Shown piece by piece: positions 57,642 to 64,000 of a DNA stretch of 64,000 bases. Within the stretch, counting starts at the first letter, position 1. Every line of letters begins with the position of its first letter. The translations under genes were made by a program, and so were the position numbers. Below the pieces are notes generated by a model. The model saw nothing but the letters and a program-made list of their open reading frames with translations, ran no database searches and was not told where the DNA came from. Source of the stretch: Sphingomonas parapaucimobilis NBRC 15100 (GTDB lineage Bacteria; Pseudomonadota; Alphaproteobacteria; Sphingomonadales; Sphingomonadaceae); assembly GCF_000787715.1 (NCBI RefSeq), contig NZ_BBPI01000005.1, forward strand, positions 60,250-124,249. Direction: 5' to 3'.

Positions 57642-57839
57642 GGCGCCGACTATGCCGGAGCCGGGCCTGCCGACCACCCTCAAAAAATTGTACCTTGACC
57701 CTGTCCGTGCGGGCCAAGCCAGCGGCTTGAGTCCCATTCCAAGCGGCCCGTCACAAAATGGCGGGAATCCGCGCTTTTTTATGATTCGCAGCGAGTCGCA
57801 CTCATGGACAAAAGGGGTACAAGCCGTTAGCCGCCGCCC

Positions 57840-58373
57840 ATGGCAGCATCCCTATTCCTTCTTCTCGCGGTGATCTTGGCGTTCGCCGGTGGAGGAGGCC
57901 CGTGGATGCTGATCGCATGCGTAGCGACAGCGACGGCGGCGGGGACGCGGCTGCCCGATCTCGATACCCCGCTCCAGCTCCAGCATCGCAGCGCGCTGGT
58001 ACACAGTGTCCTGCCCTTCTATGTCGCGACGCTCGACCTGCGGACATGGCCGGTCGCAGCGGGGCTGGGGTTCGGCGTGGGCTTTCACCTGGCGGCGGAT
58101 CTGTTTCCCGGCACGATGCGCGGCTTTGCGACGATCAAGATCCCGCTGATCGGGTCGATCGGGGCTTTCCCATCCTATTTATGGATCGCGGTCAACGCGG
58201 CGGCGAACATGGTCGGCGCGTTCGTCATCCTGGAATGGATCGCCGCCGACCGGGTGGCCGCCTGCGCGCTTGCCGCGACGGGGGTATTGGGGGCCAGCTA
58301 TCTGCTGCGGACCAAGGGCGGCTTCTATGCACTGGTGGTGATGATCGCGCTGGGCTGGCTGATCCTGGGCTGA
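57840..58373 (+). CDS. YdjM/DUF457-like membrane metal-dependent hydrolase
   Basis: A 177-aa protein with four to five hydrophobic segments and the DUF457/YdjM-type residues: LPDLDTPLQLQHRSALVHSVLPF near the N-terminus and FGVGFHLAADLFP in the middle supply the metal-binding Asp/His set. Family members are inner-membrane phospholipase-like or metal-dependent hydrolase proteins of uncertain substrate. No clear ribosome site is seen before the ATG. Confidence 0.75.
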   Translation: MAASLFLLLAVILAFAGGGGPWMLIACVATATAAGTRLPDLDTPLQLQHRSALVHSVLPFYVATLDLRTWPVAAGLGFGVGFHLAADLFPGTMRGFATIKIPLIGSIGAFPSYLWIAVNAAANMVGAFVILEWIAADRVAACALAATGVLGASYLLRTKGGFYALVVMIALGWLILG

Positions 58374-58478
58374 GCCAGGCAATTGGCGTTTCGCCGCGAT
58401 TGCGATATGGGACGGCTCTCTGCCGCCAAGAAGCAGGCCAATCGGGAGCGGATGCCGGACCCTTGATCCGGACCCTCG

Positions 58479-59123
58479 ATGACCGCAGCGACCGCCTCTT
58501 CTGCCGAAACCCTGCCGCCCAGCCCGATCGGGCGTCCGCACAGCCTGCTCGAAGACGCCTATGCGATCTTCATCGGCGTGACGCTGCTCGTCGTCGGGCT
58601 GATGTTCCTGAAGGCGGCGGGACTGGTGACGGGCGGGATCGCGGGCGTCGCGCTGCTGCTGTCCTATCTGCTGCCGCTGCCGGCGGGCGTGCTGTTCACG
58701 CTGGTCAACATCCCCTTCTTCCTGTTCGCCCACAAGGTGATGGGCGCGCGGTTCGCGGTGAAGACGGTGCTGGTCAATCTCGGCATCGGCGTCGCCTCGG
58801 CGATCACGCGGGTGTCGGTCCATGTCGACGGGGTACATCCGGCCTTTGCCGCGCTGGTCGGCGGCACGGTGATCGGCATGGGCATATTGTCGCTCGCCCG
58901 GCATCAGGCCGGGGTCGGCGGAACCGGGGTCATTACCATCTGGCTCTATCGCAAGCGCGGGTGGAACATGGGGCTGACCCAGGTCGCGCTCGACGTTTTC
59001 ATCCTGGCGATGGCGATCCCGGTGGTCTCGGGGGTGCAGATGATCTGGTCGGCGATCAGCGCGGCCGCGATCAGCCTGATCCTGTTCGCCTGGCACCGTC
59101 CGGGATTGTATATGGGGCGGTAA
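58479..59123 (+). CDS. YitT family membrane protein
   Basis: A 214-aa integral membrane protein with about six hydrophobic helices. The opening SLLEDAYAIFIGVTLLVVGLMFLKAAGLVTGGIAGVALL and the LVNIPFFLFAHKVMGARFAVKT and GTGVITIWLYRKRGWNMG segments match the YitT/DUF161 family of putative transporters. The C-terminal DUF2179 domain of Firmicute members is absent. Substrate unknown. Confidence 0.9.
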   Translation: MTAATASSAETLPPSPIGRPHSLLEDAYAIFIGVTLLVVGLMFLKAAGLVTGGIAGVALLLSYLLPLPAGVLFTLVNIPFFLFAHKVMGARFAVKTVLVNLGIGVASAITRVSVHVDGVHPAFAALVGGTVIGMGILSLARHQAGVGGTGVITIWLYRKRGWNMGLTQVALDVFILAMAIPVVSGVQMIWSAISAAAISLILFAWHRPGLYMGR

Positions 59124-59129
59124 CCCCTT

Positions 59130-59250
59130 TTCCTCCCCTTGCAGGGGAGGTGGCAGGCCGTCAGGCCTGACGGAGGGGTGTCGCCCTCTCGATAGCGGGA
59201 CACCCCTCCACCAGCTTCGCTGGTCCTCCTCCCCTTGCAGGGGAGGAATT
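59130..59250. repeat. REP-like palindromic repeat between yitT and asd
   Basis: A compact, nearly perfect 120-bp member of the GGGGAGG family: TTCCTCCCCTTGCAGGGGAG at both ends in opposite orientation, with AGGCCTGACGGAGGGGTGTC and GACACCCCTCCACC inside. Confidence 0.9.
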
Positions 59251-59258
59251 AGATGGGC

Positions 59259-60287
59259 TCAGTCGCCCTTCTTCAGGTGGCGACGGCCGAGCAGCTCGGC
59301 GATCTGCACGGCGTTCAGCGCCGCACCTTTCCGCAGATTGTCCGACACGCACCACAGCGACAGGCCGTTATCGACCGTCGAGTCCTCACGCACGCGGCTG
59401 ATGAAGGTCGCATAGTCGCCGACGCACTCGACCGGGGTGACGTATCCACCGTCCTCACGCTTGTCGATCAGCATGACGCCGGGGGCCTCGCGCAGGATAT
59501 CCTGGGCTTCCTGGGCCGAGATCTCGTTCTCGAACTCGATATTCAGCGCCTCGGAATGGCCGACGAACACCGGCACGCGCACACAGGTCGCCGTCACCTT
59601 GATCTTGGGATCGAGGATCTTCTTGGTCTCGGCGACCATCTTCCACTCTTCCTTGGTCGAACCGTCGTCCAGGAAGCTGTCGATGTGCGGGATCACGTTG
59701 AAGGCGATCTGCTTGGTGAACTTCTTTGGCTCGGCGGGGTCGCCGACGAAGATATTGCGGCTCTGTTCGAACAGCTCGTCCATGCCCGCCTTGCCCGCGC
59801 CCGACACCGACTGATAGGTCGCGACGACGACACGCTTGATCGTCGCCTTGTCATGCAGGGGCTTCAGCGCAACGACCATCTGCGCGGTCGAGCAATTGGG
59901 GTTGGCGATGATGTTCTTCGCCTTGTAGCCGTCGATCGCGTCCGGGTTCACCTCCGGCACGATCAGCGGAACGTCCGGGTCCATGCGATAGAGCGACGAA
60001 TTGTCGATCACGACGCAACCGGCGGCCGCGAATTTGGGCGCGTATACCTTGGTCGCGTCCGATCCGATGGCGAACAACGCCATGTCCCAGCCGGTCGGAT
60101 CGAAATGCTCGATATTCTTGATGGTGAGCATCTTGCCCGTCTCACCATATTCGATCTGGTCGCCCTGGCTGCGCGACGAGGCGACGACCGCCAGCTCGTC
60201 GATCGGGAATTCCCGCTCCGCCAGAATGTTGATCATTTCCCGGCCGACATTGCCCGTCGCCCCGGCGACCACCACGCGATAACCCAT
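59259..60287 (-). CDS. asd: aspartate-semialdehyde dehydrogenase
   Basis: NADPH-dependent reduction of aspartyl phosphate, the branch point to lysine/DAP, threonine and methionine. The 342-aa product starts GYRVVVAGATGNVGREMINIL (dinucleotide fold), with the catalytic Cys in NIIANPNCSTAQMV and the QSVSGAGKAGMDEL segment. GGAGGATATA precedes the ATG at 60287. It lies downstream of lysA on the same strand, two DAP/lysine pathway genes in a row, separated by about 130 bases. Confidence 0.97.
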   Translation of the reverse strand: MGYRVVVAGATGNVGREMINILAEREFPIDELAVVASSRSQGDQIEYGETGKMLTIKNIEHFDPTGWDMALFAIGSDATKVYAPKFAAAGCVVIDNSSLYRMDPDVPLIVPEVNPDAIDGYKAKNIIANPNCSTAQMVVALKPLHDKATIKRVVVATYQSVSGAGKAGMDELFEQSRNIFVGDPAEPKKFTKQIAFNVIPHIDSFLDDGSTKEEWKMVAETKKILDPKIKVTATCVRVPVFVGHSEALNIEFENEISAQEAQDILREAPGVMLIDKREDGGYVTPVECVGDYATFISRVREDSTVDNGLSLWCVSDNLRKGAALNAVQIAELLGRRHLKKGD

Positions 60288-60419
60288 TATATCCTCCACT
60301 CGGAAGCGTGAGCCGGTAGCGTCATTGCGCGGACACGTCCACCAACTTTGCGAAAAGTGCGCGTTTCGCCGGGACAAGCGGGAGTTTAACGCACCCCCGG
60401 CCGCCCCTCGGGTCGCCCC

Positions 60420-61706
60420 TCAGGCCGCATGGCCAAGCCTACGGGCTTCCAGCCAGTCGGGCATGCTCTGAGGACGGATGGCCGCCGCATCGATCCTCGG
60501 CGCGATGACGGCAAAGCGATCGCCCTCGACCATGACCTCGGCCGCCAGTGCCCGGCTGTTGTAGCAGGAGGCCATGGAGGCGCCATAGGCTCCGGCGTCG
60601 CGCAGGACGGCCAGGTCGCCTTCCCTCACCCGGTCGATCAACCGGCCCTTGGCGAAGCGGTCGCTGCTCTCGCAGACGGGGCCGACGACATGCGCGCGCA
60701 TCGTCGCGCCGTTCGGGGCGACCGCCGCGAATTCATGCCACGCGTCGTAGAGCGCGGGCCGGGCCAGATCGTTCATGCCCGCATCGATGACGACGAACGG
60801 GCATTCCTCACCCGGCTTGACCCAGAGCACGCGGGTCAGCAGCACCCCGGCATGGGCCGCGATATAGCGCCCCGGCTCGAACATCAGGGTCACGTCCCAA
60901 TCATGCGTGACCCGCGCGACCATCTCCCCATAAGCGGCGACGTCGCCGTCCGGACCGTCATGATAATCGACGCCCAGGCCACCGCCCAGATCGACATGGG
61001 TGATGACATGCCCCCGCGCCCGCAGCGCCGCGACCAGCTCGCCGATCCGGCGATAGGCCGTCTCCAGCGGCTTCAGGTCCATGATCTGGCTGCCGATATG
61101 GACCGCCACGCCGTGCAGCGTCAGGCCGGGACGCCTGGCCAGTCGGTCGAAGATGCCGATCGCATCCGCGAAGGCGACGCCGAACTTGCTGTCGCTGGTG
61201 CCCGTCGTGATCTTGGCATGGGTCCCCGCATCGACATCGGGATTGATCCGCAGCATCGCGGTTGCCTCGACGCCCATCCGAACGGCGGTCGCCGCCAGCG
61301 CGTCTCCTTCGCGCTCGCCCTCCAGATTGACGTGCCCGACCCCGGCACGCAGCGCCTGGGCGAGTTCCTCCGGGGTCTTGCCCACGCCCGAATAGACGAT
61401 ATCCTCCGCCGCCATGCCCGCCGCCAGCGCGGCGGTCAGTTCGCCGCCCGATACGATATCGGCGCCGAACCCCTCGCCGCGCAGGACCGACAGCACGGCC
61501 AGCGACGGATTGGCCTTAACGGCAAAGGCGAGCGACTTGCGCGGGATGGGAGCCAGCGCTTCGCGGAACCGCCGGGCGGCGGCGCGCAAGGCTCCCGTCG
61601 AATAGACATAGGTCGGCGTGCCCACCGCCTGCGCGATCCGGCCGAGCGCTACGCCCTCGGCATGGAGCGCGCCGCCCCGCAGCACAAAGCCCGTATCCCG
61701 GCTCAT
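60420..61706 (-). CDS. lysA: diaminopimelate decarboxylase
   Basis: PLP enzyme that makes L-lysine from meso-DAP. The 428-aa product has the PLP lysine in KSLAFAVKANPSLAVL, the HIGSQ motif (LHGVAVHIGSQIMDL), DLGGGLGVDYH, EPGRYIAAHAGVLLTRV and VCESSDRFAKGR. It overlaps the preceding small membrane-protein gene by 4 bases (ATGA at 61703-61706), so it is translationally coupled to a train of small uncharacterised genes instead of argH as in many relatives. Confidence 0.96.
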   Translation of the reverse strand: MSRDTGFVLRGGALHAEGVALGRIAQAVGTPTYVYSTGALRAAARRFREALAPIPRKSLAFAVKANPSLAVLSVLRGEGFGADIVSGGELTAALAAGMAAEDIVYSGVGKTPEELAQALRAGVGHVNLEGEREGDALAATAVRMGVEATAMLRINPDVDAGTHAKITTGTSDSKFGVAFADAIGIFDRLARRPGLTLHGVAVHIGSQIMDLKPLETAYRRIGELVAALRARGHVITHVDLGGGLGVDYHDGPDGDVAAYGEMVARVTHDWDVTLMFEPGRYIAAHAGVLLTRVLWVKPGEECPFVVIDAGMNDLARPALYDAWHEFAAVAPNGATMRAHVVGPVCESSDRFAKGRLIDRVREGDLAVLRDAGAYGASMASCYNSRALAAEVMVEGDRFAVIAPRIDAAAIRPQSMPDWLEARRLGHAA

Positions 61707-61951
61707 GACCGCCGCCCCCGACGGATACGCGCGGCATGAATGGCCTCGGCGGTGTAATAATGCCCGCGTCGCTCGGCCCGGAGCGCCTGGATCATATGCT
61801 TTCCGTTCAGCATCAGTACCACGCCGCCCAGCGCCACGAAGAACCAGAACAGCGCCAGCAGCGATTCCGATGGTCCGCTCAACGTCGCCGCGACCGCACC
61901 CAGCGTCATCAGACCGCCCAGCGACCGCCATGCCATGTCCCGCCCGCTCAT
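61703..61951 (-). CDS. small membrane protein upstream of lysA
   Basis: An 82-aa protein with two hydrophobic helices (LGGLMTLGAVAATLSG and LLALFWFFVALGGVVLMLNG) and a basic C-terminal tail (HMIQALRAERRGHYYTAEAI...). AGGGGAG precedes the ATG at 61951. It overlaps both neighbours by 4 bases. Family unknown. Confidence 0.75.
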   Translation of the reverse strand: MSGRDMAWRSLGGLMTLGAVAATLSGPSESLLALFWFFVALGGVVLMLNGKHMIQALRAERRGHYYTAEAIHAARIRRGRRS

Positions 61952-62358
61952 GCCGCCATCTCCCCTACCGGATCGCCGATCACACAGGCCGCAGCGGCGC
62001 GCATCTGCGTGCCGCACCGATGACAGACCAGGATGTCCGCGGGAAAGTCACGTTCCTCGGCCAGCGCGTCGGCCGCATCGCCGGCTTCGAACACCAGCCC
62101 CATCGCGGCGTGGCGATGACGCTTCGCCGCCGCCCGCGCGCGTCCGACCATCGCGGGCGAGCCACCAAGGCCGCGTCCTTCGATCGCGGTGAAGCCCATC
62201 GTCCGCGCCTGTTCGGCGACCGCGATCAGGAAGCCGCCCGCGCCGCAATCGGCGTCTACGATCCGAACTGCGCAGCGATGCCGCTCGCGCAGGGAACCCA
62301 GCGCCGCCTCGATAGCGGGCCAGCGTGGGTCGTGCCGATATTTGCTGTCGATCTGCAT
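61948..62358 (-). CDS. short class I methyltransferase-like protein
   Basis: A 136-aa protein with the SAM-binding motif I of class I methyltransferases (VRIVDADCGAGGFLIAVAE, about 31-49) and an acidic beta2-end equivalent (FTAIEGRGLGGSPAMVGRARA), but it stops after the DILVCH strand. The C-terminal half of the fold is missing, replaced by a CHRCGTQMRAAAAC segment with a CxxC pair. It may be a SAM/SAH-binding protein or a degenerate enzyme. GGAGGGGGTG precedes the ATG at 62358. It overlaps the downstream gene by 4 bases. Confidence 0.72.
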   Translation of the reverse strand: MQIDSKYRHDPRWPAIEAALGSLRERHRCAVRIVDADCGAGGFLIAVAEQARTMGFTAIEGRGLGGSPAMVGRARAAAKRHRHAAMGLVFEAGDAADALAEERDFPADILVCHRCGTQMRAAAACVIGDPVGEMAA

Positions 62359-62372
62359 GGTCACCCCCTCCC

Positions 62373-62636
62373 TTACGCCGCACGCGACAGCATGGGGGCG
62401 TCGGCCGCCACCGGGTCGAACGACACCAGCGGGGTCAGCGCGGCTTGCGCGACCGCGACGCTGGCATGGTAGATTTCGGCTTCCTCGACCGCATAGCGCA
62501 TGGCCGCGCCACGCGAGATGAAGCGCCCCTCCAGCTGGCCTGCGCTATCCTGGACCAGCCAGTGACCCGCATGGTCCTGGCCGACATAGATCAGCCGCGC
62601 CTCGCGGTCGGGTTCGATAGGGAAATCGGTACACAT
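62373..62636 (-). CDS. small hypothetical protein (DUF2188-like pattern)
   Basis: An 87-aa soluble protein. The stretch HWLVQDSAGQLEGRFISRGAAMRYAVEEAE recalls the W.V..x.G...F.Tk.eA...A pattern of DUF2188 proteins, but the match is only by eye. It is the first gene of the train leading through the methyltransferase-like gene (14 bases downstream) and the small membrane protein to lysA. Its upstream region shares a module with that of the gene at 62755-63006. Confidence 0.6.
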   Translation of the reverse strand: MCTDFPIEPDREARLIYVGQDHAGHWLVQDSAGQLEGRFISRGAAMRYAVEEAEIYHASVAVAQAALTPLVSFDPVAADAPMLSRAA

Positions 62637-62697
62637 GGATACTGGAAACCTCTGCCGATCGGGCGTTCGATCGCCCGCCCGGATCAGCTACGCCTCG

Positions 62698-62756
62698 CCC
62701 CATAGGGTTTCGAGACTGATTTCCCGCTATCGCATAGCGCCCGCATAGTGTCGGTC
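62698..62756 (-). promoter_or_regulatory. shared promoter-like module, copy 1 (upstream of 62636 gene)
   Basis: On the plus strand: CCATAG (62700-62705), 12 bases, GATTTCCCG (62718-62726), 4 bases, CGCATAG (62731-62737), CGCCC, GCATAG, TGTCGG (62749-62754). The same order and first two spacings occur upstream of the gene starting at 63006. Read on the minus strand CTATGG could be a -10 and CGGGAAATC an upstream element. Confidence 0.6.
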
Positions 62757-63006
62757 ATATCCGCCGCCAGCGGGCGCTGACCTGCACCTCGTCGAACAGA
62801 TGCTCGCCCATGATCGCCAGCGCGCTCCCCAGGCTGGCGAAGAGAAAGCCGGCGGTCGCCAGCGCATAGCCCGCCAGCCCGGCACGGCCACCATGCCCCG
62901 CCATGGCCATCAGATACACGATCATTCGCCAGGTAAGGACGCAAAGCCCGACGCCCAGCAATCGCAGCGCCAATCCCTGCCGCCAAGTCATGGTCCGTTC
63001 CGCCAT
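62755..63006 (-). CDS. small membrane protein
   Basis: An 83-aa protein with two hydrophobic helices (LALRLLGVGLCVLTWRMIVYLMAMA and AGYALATAGFLFASLGSALAIMG) and a polar end (EHLFDEVQVSARWRRI). GAGGAGGCGG directly before the ATG at 63006 is a strong ribosome site. Family unknown. Its promoter region shares a module with that of the next downstream transcription unit, suggesting common control. Confidence 0.7.
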   Translation of the reverse strand: MAERTMTWRQGLALRLLGVGLCVLTWRMIVYLMAMAGHGGRAGLAGYALATAGFLFASLGSALAIMGEHLFDEVQVSARWRRI

Positions 63007-63042
63007 ACCGCCTCCTCGAGAGGTTCAGCGGCTATTCCCGGC

Positions 63043-63094
63043 GGCCATAGCAATGCGAGAGCGATTCCCCGGTTTCGCATAGTGTCGGCATAGG
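63043..63094 (-). promoter_or_regulatory. shared promoter-like module, copy 2 (upstream of 63006 gene)
   Basis: On the plus strand: CCATAG (63045-63050), 12 bases, GATTCCCCG (63063-63071), 4 bases, CGCATAG (63076-63082), TGTCGG (63083-63088). It parallels copy 1 at 62700-62754 except that copy 1 carries an extra 11-base CGCCC-GCATAG unit. Confidence 0.6.
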
Positions 63095-63193
63095 GGCAGC
63101 GGTGCGATGGTCCCGGCTGATCGACGTCCGGGACCGCGCGCTTATTCCCAACCGTGGATCGAGAAATCCCGGATTGGAAAGATCGAGCACACC

Positions 63194-63922
63194 TCAGTCG
63201 TGGGTGCTGGCGGCCCAGGTGGCATGCGCGATGCCGTGGACGGACTGGAAATGGTCGGTGATCCGGTCCAGCTCCCCCGCCTCGACGATGGTGCTGGTCA
63301 GGGTCGCGGCGACCGTCACCTGATCCTCGCCCAGTTCCTCCGTCTCCAGCTCGGCGACGGGCAGTCCGGCACGCTCCAGATGCTCGACCAGCATGTCGCC
63401 GACCGGCCCGGCCTGCGCGGCGCTGGTGGTCAGGCTGACCGAATAGGTCGCCTCGACATGGCGTCCCTCGACCGGGATACGGTTGATCGCGTCGACCAGC
63501 GGGCGCAGCGCGGTGTTGGCGAGCAGCACCACGCCGGTCAGCAGTACCGCCTCGGCCACCATGTCGCTGCCCGCGATCGAACCGACCGCCGCCGAGCACC
63601 AGAGGGTCGCCGCGGTGTTCAGCCCGCGGACGTTCATCCCCTCCTTCATGATGACGCCCGCGCCCAGGAAGCCGATGCCGGAGACGACATAGGCGATGAT
63701 GCGGATCGACTCGACATCGCCGCCCAGCCGCTGACCGAGATCGACGAACGCCGCCGCGCCGATCGCGACCAGGGCGTTGGTGCGCAGTCCCGCCGTGCGC
63801 TGGCGATATTGCCGCTCCGCGCCAATCACGGTGCCGAGGACGAAGGCGGTCAGATAGCTGACCAGCGTGTCGAGGAACGGCCAGAGGTGGAAAGTCTTCA
63901 GGAATGCCATGTGCATGTCCAT
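63194..63922 (-). CDS. MgtC/SapB family membrane protein
   Basis: A 242-aa protein: N-terminal MgtC domain with about four membrane helices (YLTAFVLGTVIGAERQYRQRTAGLRTNALVAIGAAAFV, then GFLGAGVIMKEGMNVRGLNTAATLWCSAAVG) and a soluble ACT-like C-terminal domain (about 150-242: VEATYSVSLTTSAAQAG...). Relatives serve in magnesium limitation and ATP synthase control in pathogens, but many environmental homologues have no known role. The ribosome site GGGGAGGATCT before the ATG at 63922 is part of a GGGGAGG-family repeat. Confidence 0.93.
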   Translation of the reverse strand: MDMHMAFLKTFHLWPFLDTLVSYLTAFVLGTVIGAERQYRQRTAGLRTNALVAIGAAAFVDLGQRLGGDVESIRIIAYVVSGIGFLGAGVIMKEGMNVRGLNTAATLWCSAAVGSIAGSDMVAEAVLLTGVVLLANTALRPLVDAINRIPVEGRHVEATYSVSLTTSAAQAGPVGDMLVEHLERAGLPVAELETEELGEDQVTVAATLTSTIVEAGELDRITDHFQSVHGIAHATWAASTHD

Positions 63923-63923
63923 A

Positions 63924-64000
63924 GATCCTCCCCGTTACGGGGAGGTGGCAGCGCGTAAGCGCTGACGGAGGGGGCGTGCCGCGCAGGTCGACCTTTGTGG
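63924..64000. repeat. REP-like palindromic repeat, truncated by the window edge
   Basis: The left half of a GGGGAGG-family element (ATCCTCCCCGTTACGGGGAG, then GGCAGCGCGTAAGCGCTGAC and GGAGGGGG), running off the right edge. Confidence 0.85.

Overview
The window reads as a chromosomal segment of a GC-rich alphaproteobacterium, most probably a Sphingomonas-type member of the Sphingomonadaceae. The clues are a DksA with a single zinc-site cysteine, a DUF1465 protein, a CC0125/CC1285-type lipoprotein, the LuxR-HTH/DUF4019 membrane protein, a PEP-CTERM protein ending in a 'PVPAPP' type signal, AddAB instead of RecBCD, and a DivL-like pseudokinase beside tsaE. No phage, IS element, CRISPR array or rRNA operon is visible. 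Only the first ~470 bases look compositionally foreign (lower GC, unrecognised ORF).

Layout. 1-7.8 kb: a hypothetical gene, two secreted peptidases (S10 and M1 families), a nitronate monooxygenase, DUF1465, two small YdcH-like proteins and a PilZ protein. 7.9-14.3 kb: dksA, a serine-rich PEP-CTERM protein, a host-attachment family protein, serS-surE and a NlpD-like lipoprotein, then a small secreted protein. 14.3-22.4 kb: tyrS, a YdcZ-type transporter, recG, sdhE and mfd. 22.4-26.8 kb: an NTF2-like protein and an EAL protein, moaA-nadK and tRNA-Asn. 26.8-30.5 kb: a ygiB-like/ygiC pair, a glycine-zipper protein, yjbQ and lipoproteins. 30.7-37.2 kb: secA, a small secreted protein, a TonB-C-like protein, argJ, a glutathione transferase and trxA. 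37.2-48.4 kb: a long minus-strand gene train, divL-tsaE-amgK-murU-addB-addA-(trxA), the first five genes with overlapping ends. 48.5-53.7 kb: ahcY with an upstream 20-bp palindrome, the YqgE protein, a peroxiredoxin, amn and an H1-like basic protein. 54-64 kb: an M2 peptidase, an alpha/beta hydrolase, a membrane-anchored LuxR-type regulator, a DUF457-like and a YitT protein, asd, lysA with a train of small genes, and an MgtC-family protein.

Most genes are housekeeping: translation (serS, tyrS), secretion (secA), DNA repair (recG, mfd, addAB), lysine and arginine synthesis (asd, lysA, argJ), the SAM cycle (ahcY) and peptidoglycan recycling (amgK/murU). Intergenic space carries three families of dispersed palindromic REP-like repeats. 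These repeats reach the 3' end of one coding sequence and supply Shine-Dalgarno-like sequence to others. The most notable signals are the tyrosine at the phosphoacceptor position of the DivL-like protein, a promoter-like module shared by two neighbouring minus-strand transcription units near 62.7 and 63.05 kb, two palindromic operator candidates (upstream of ahcY and of the nitronate monooxygenase gene), and the repeat families themselves.
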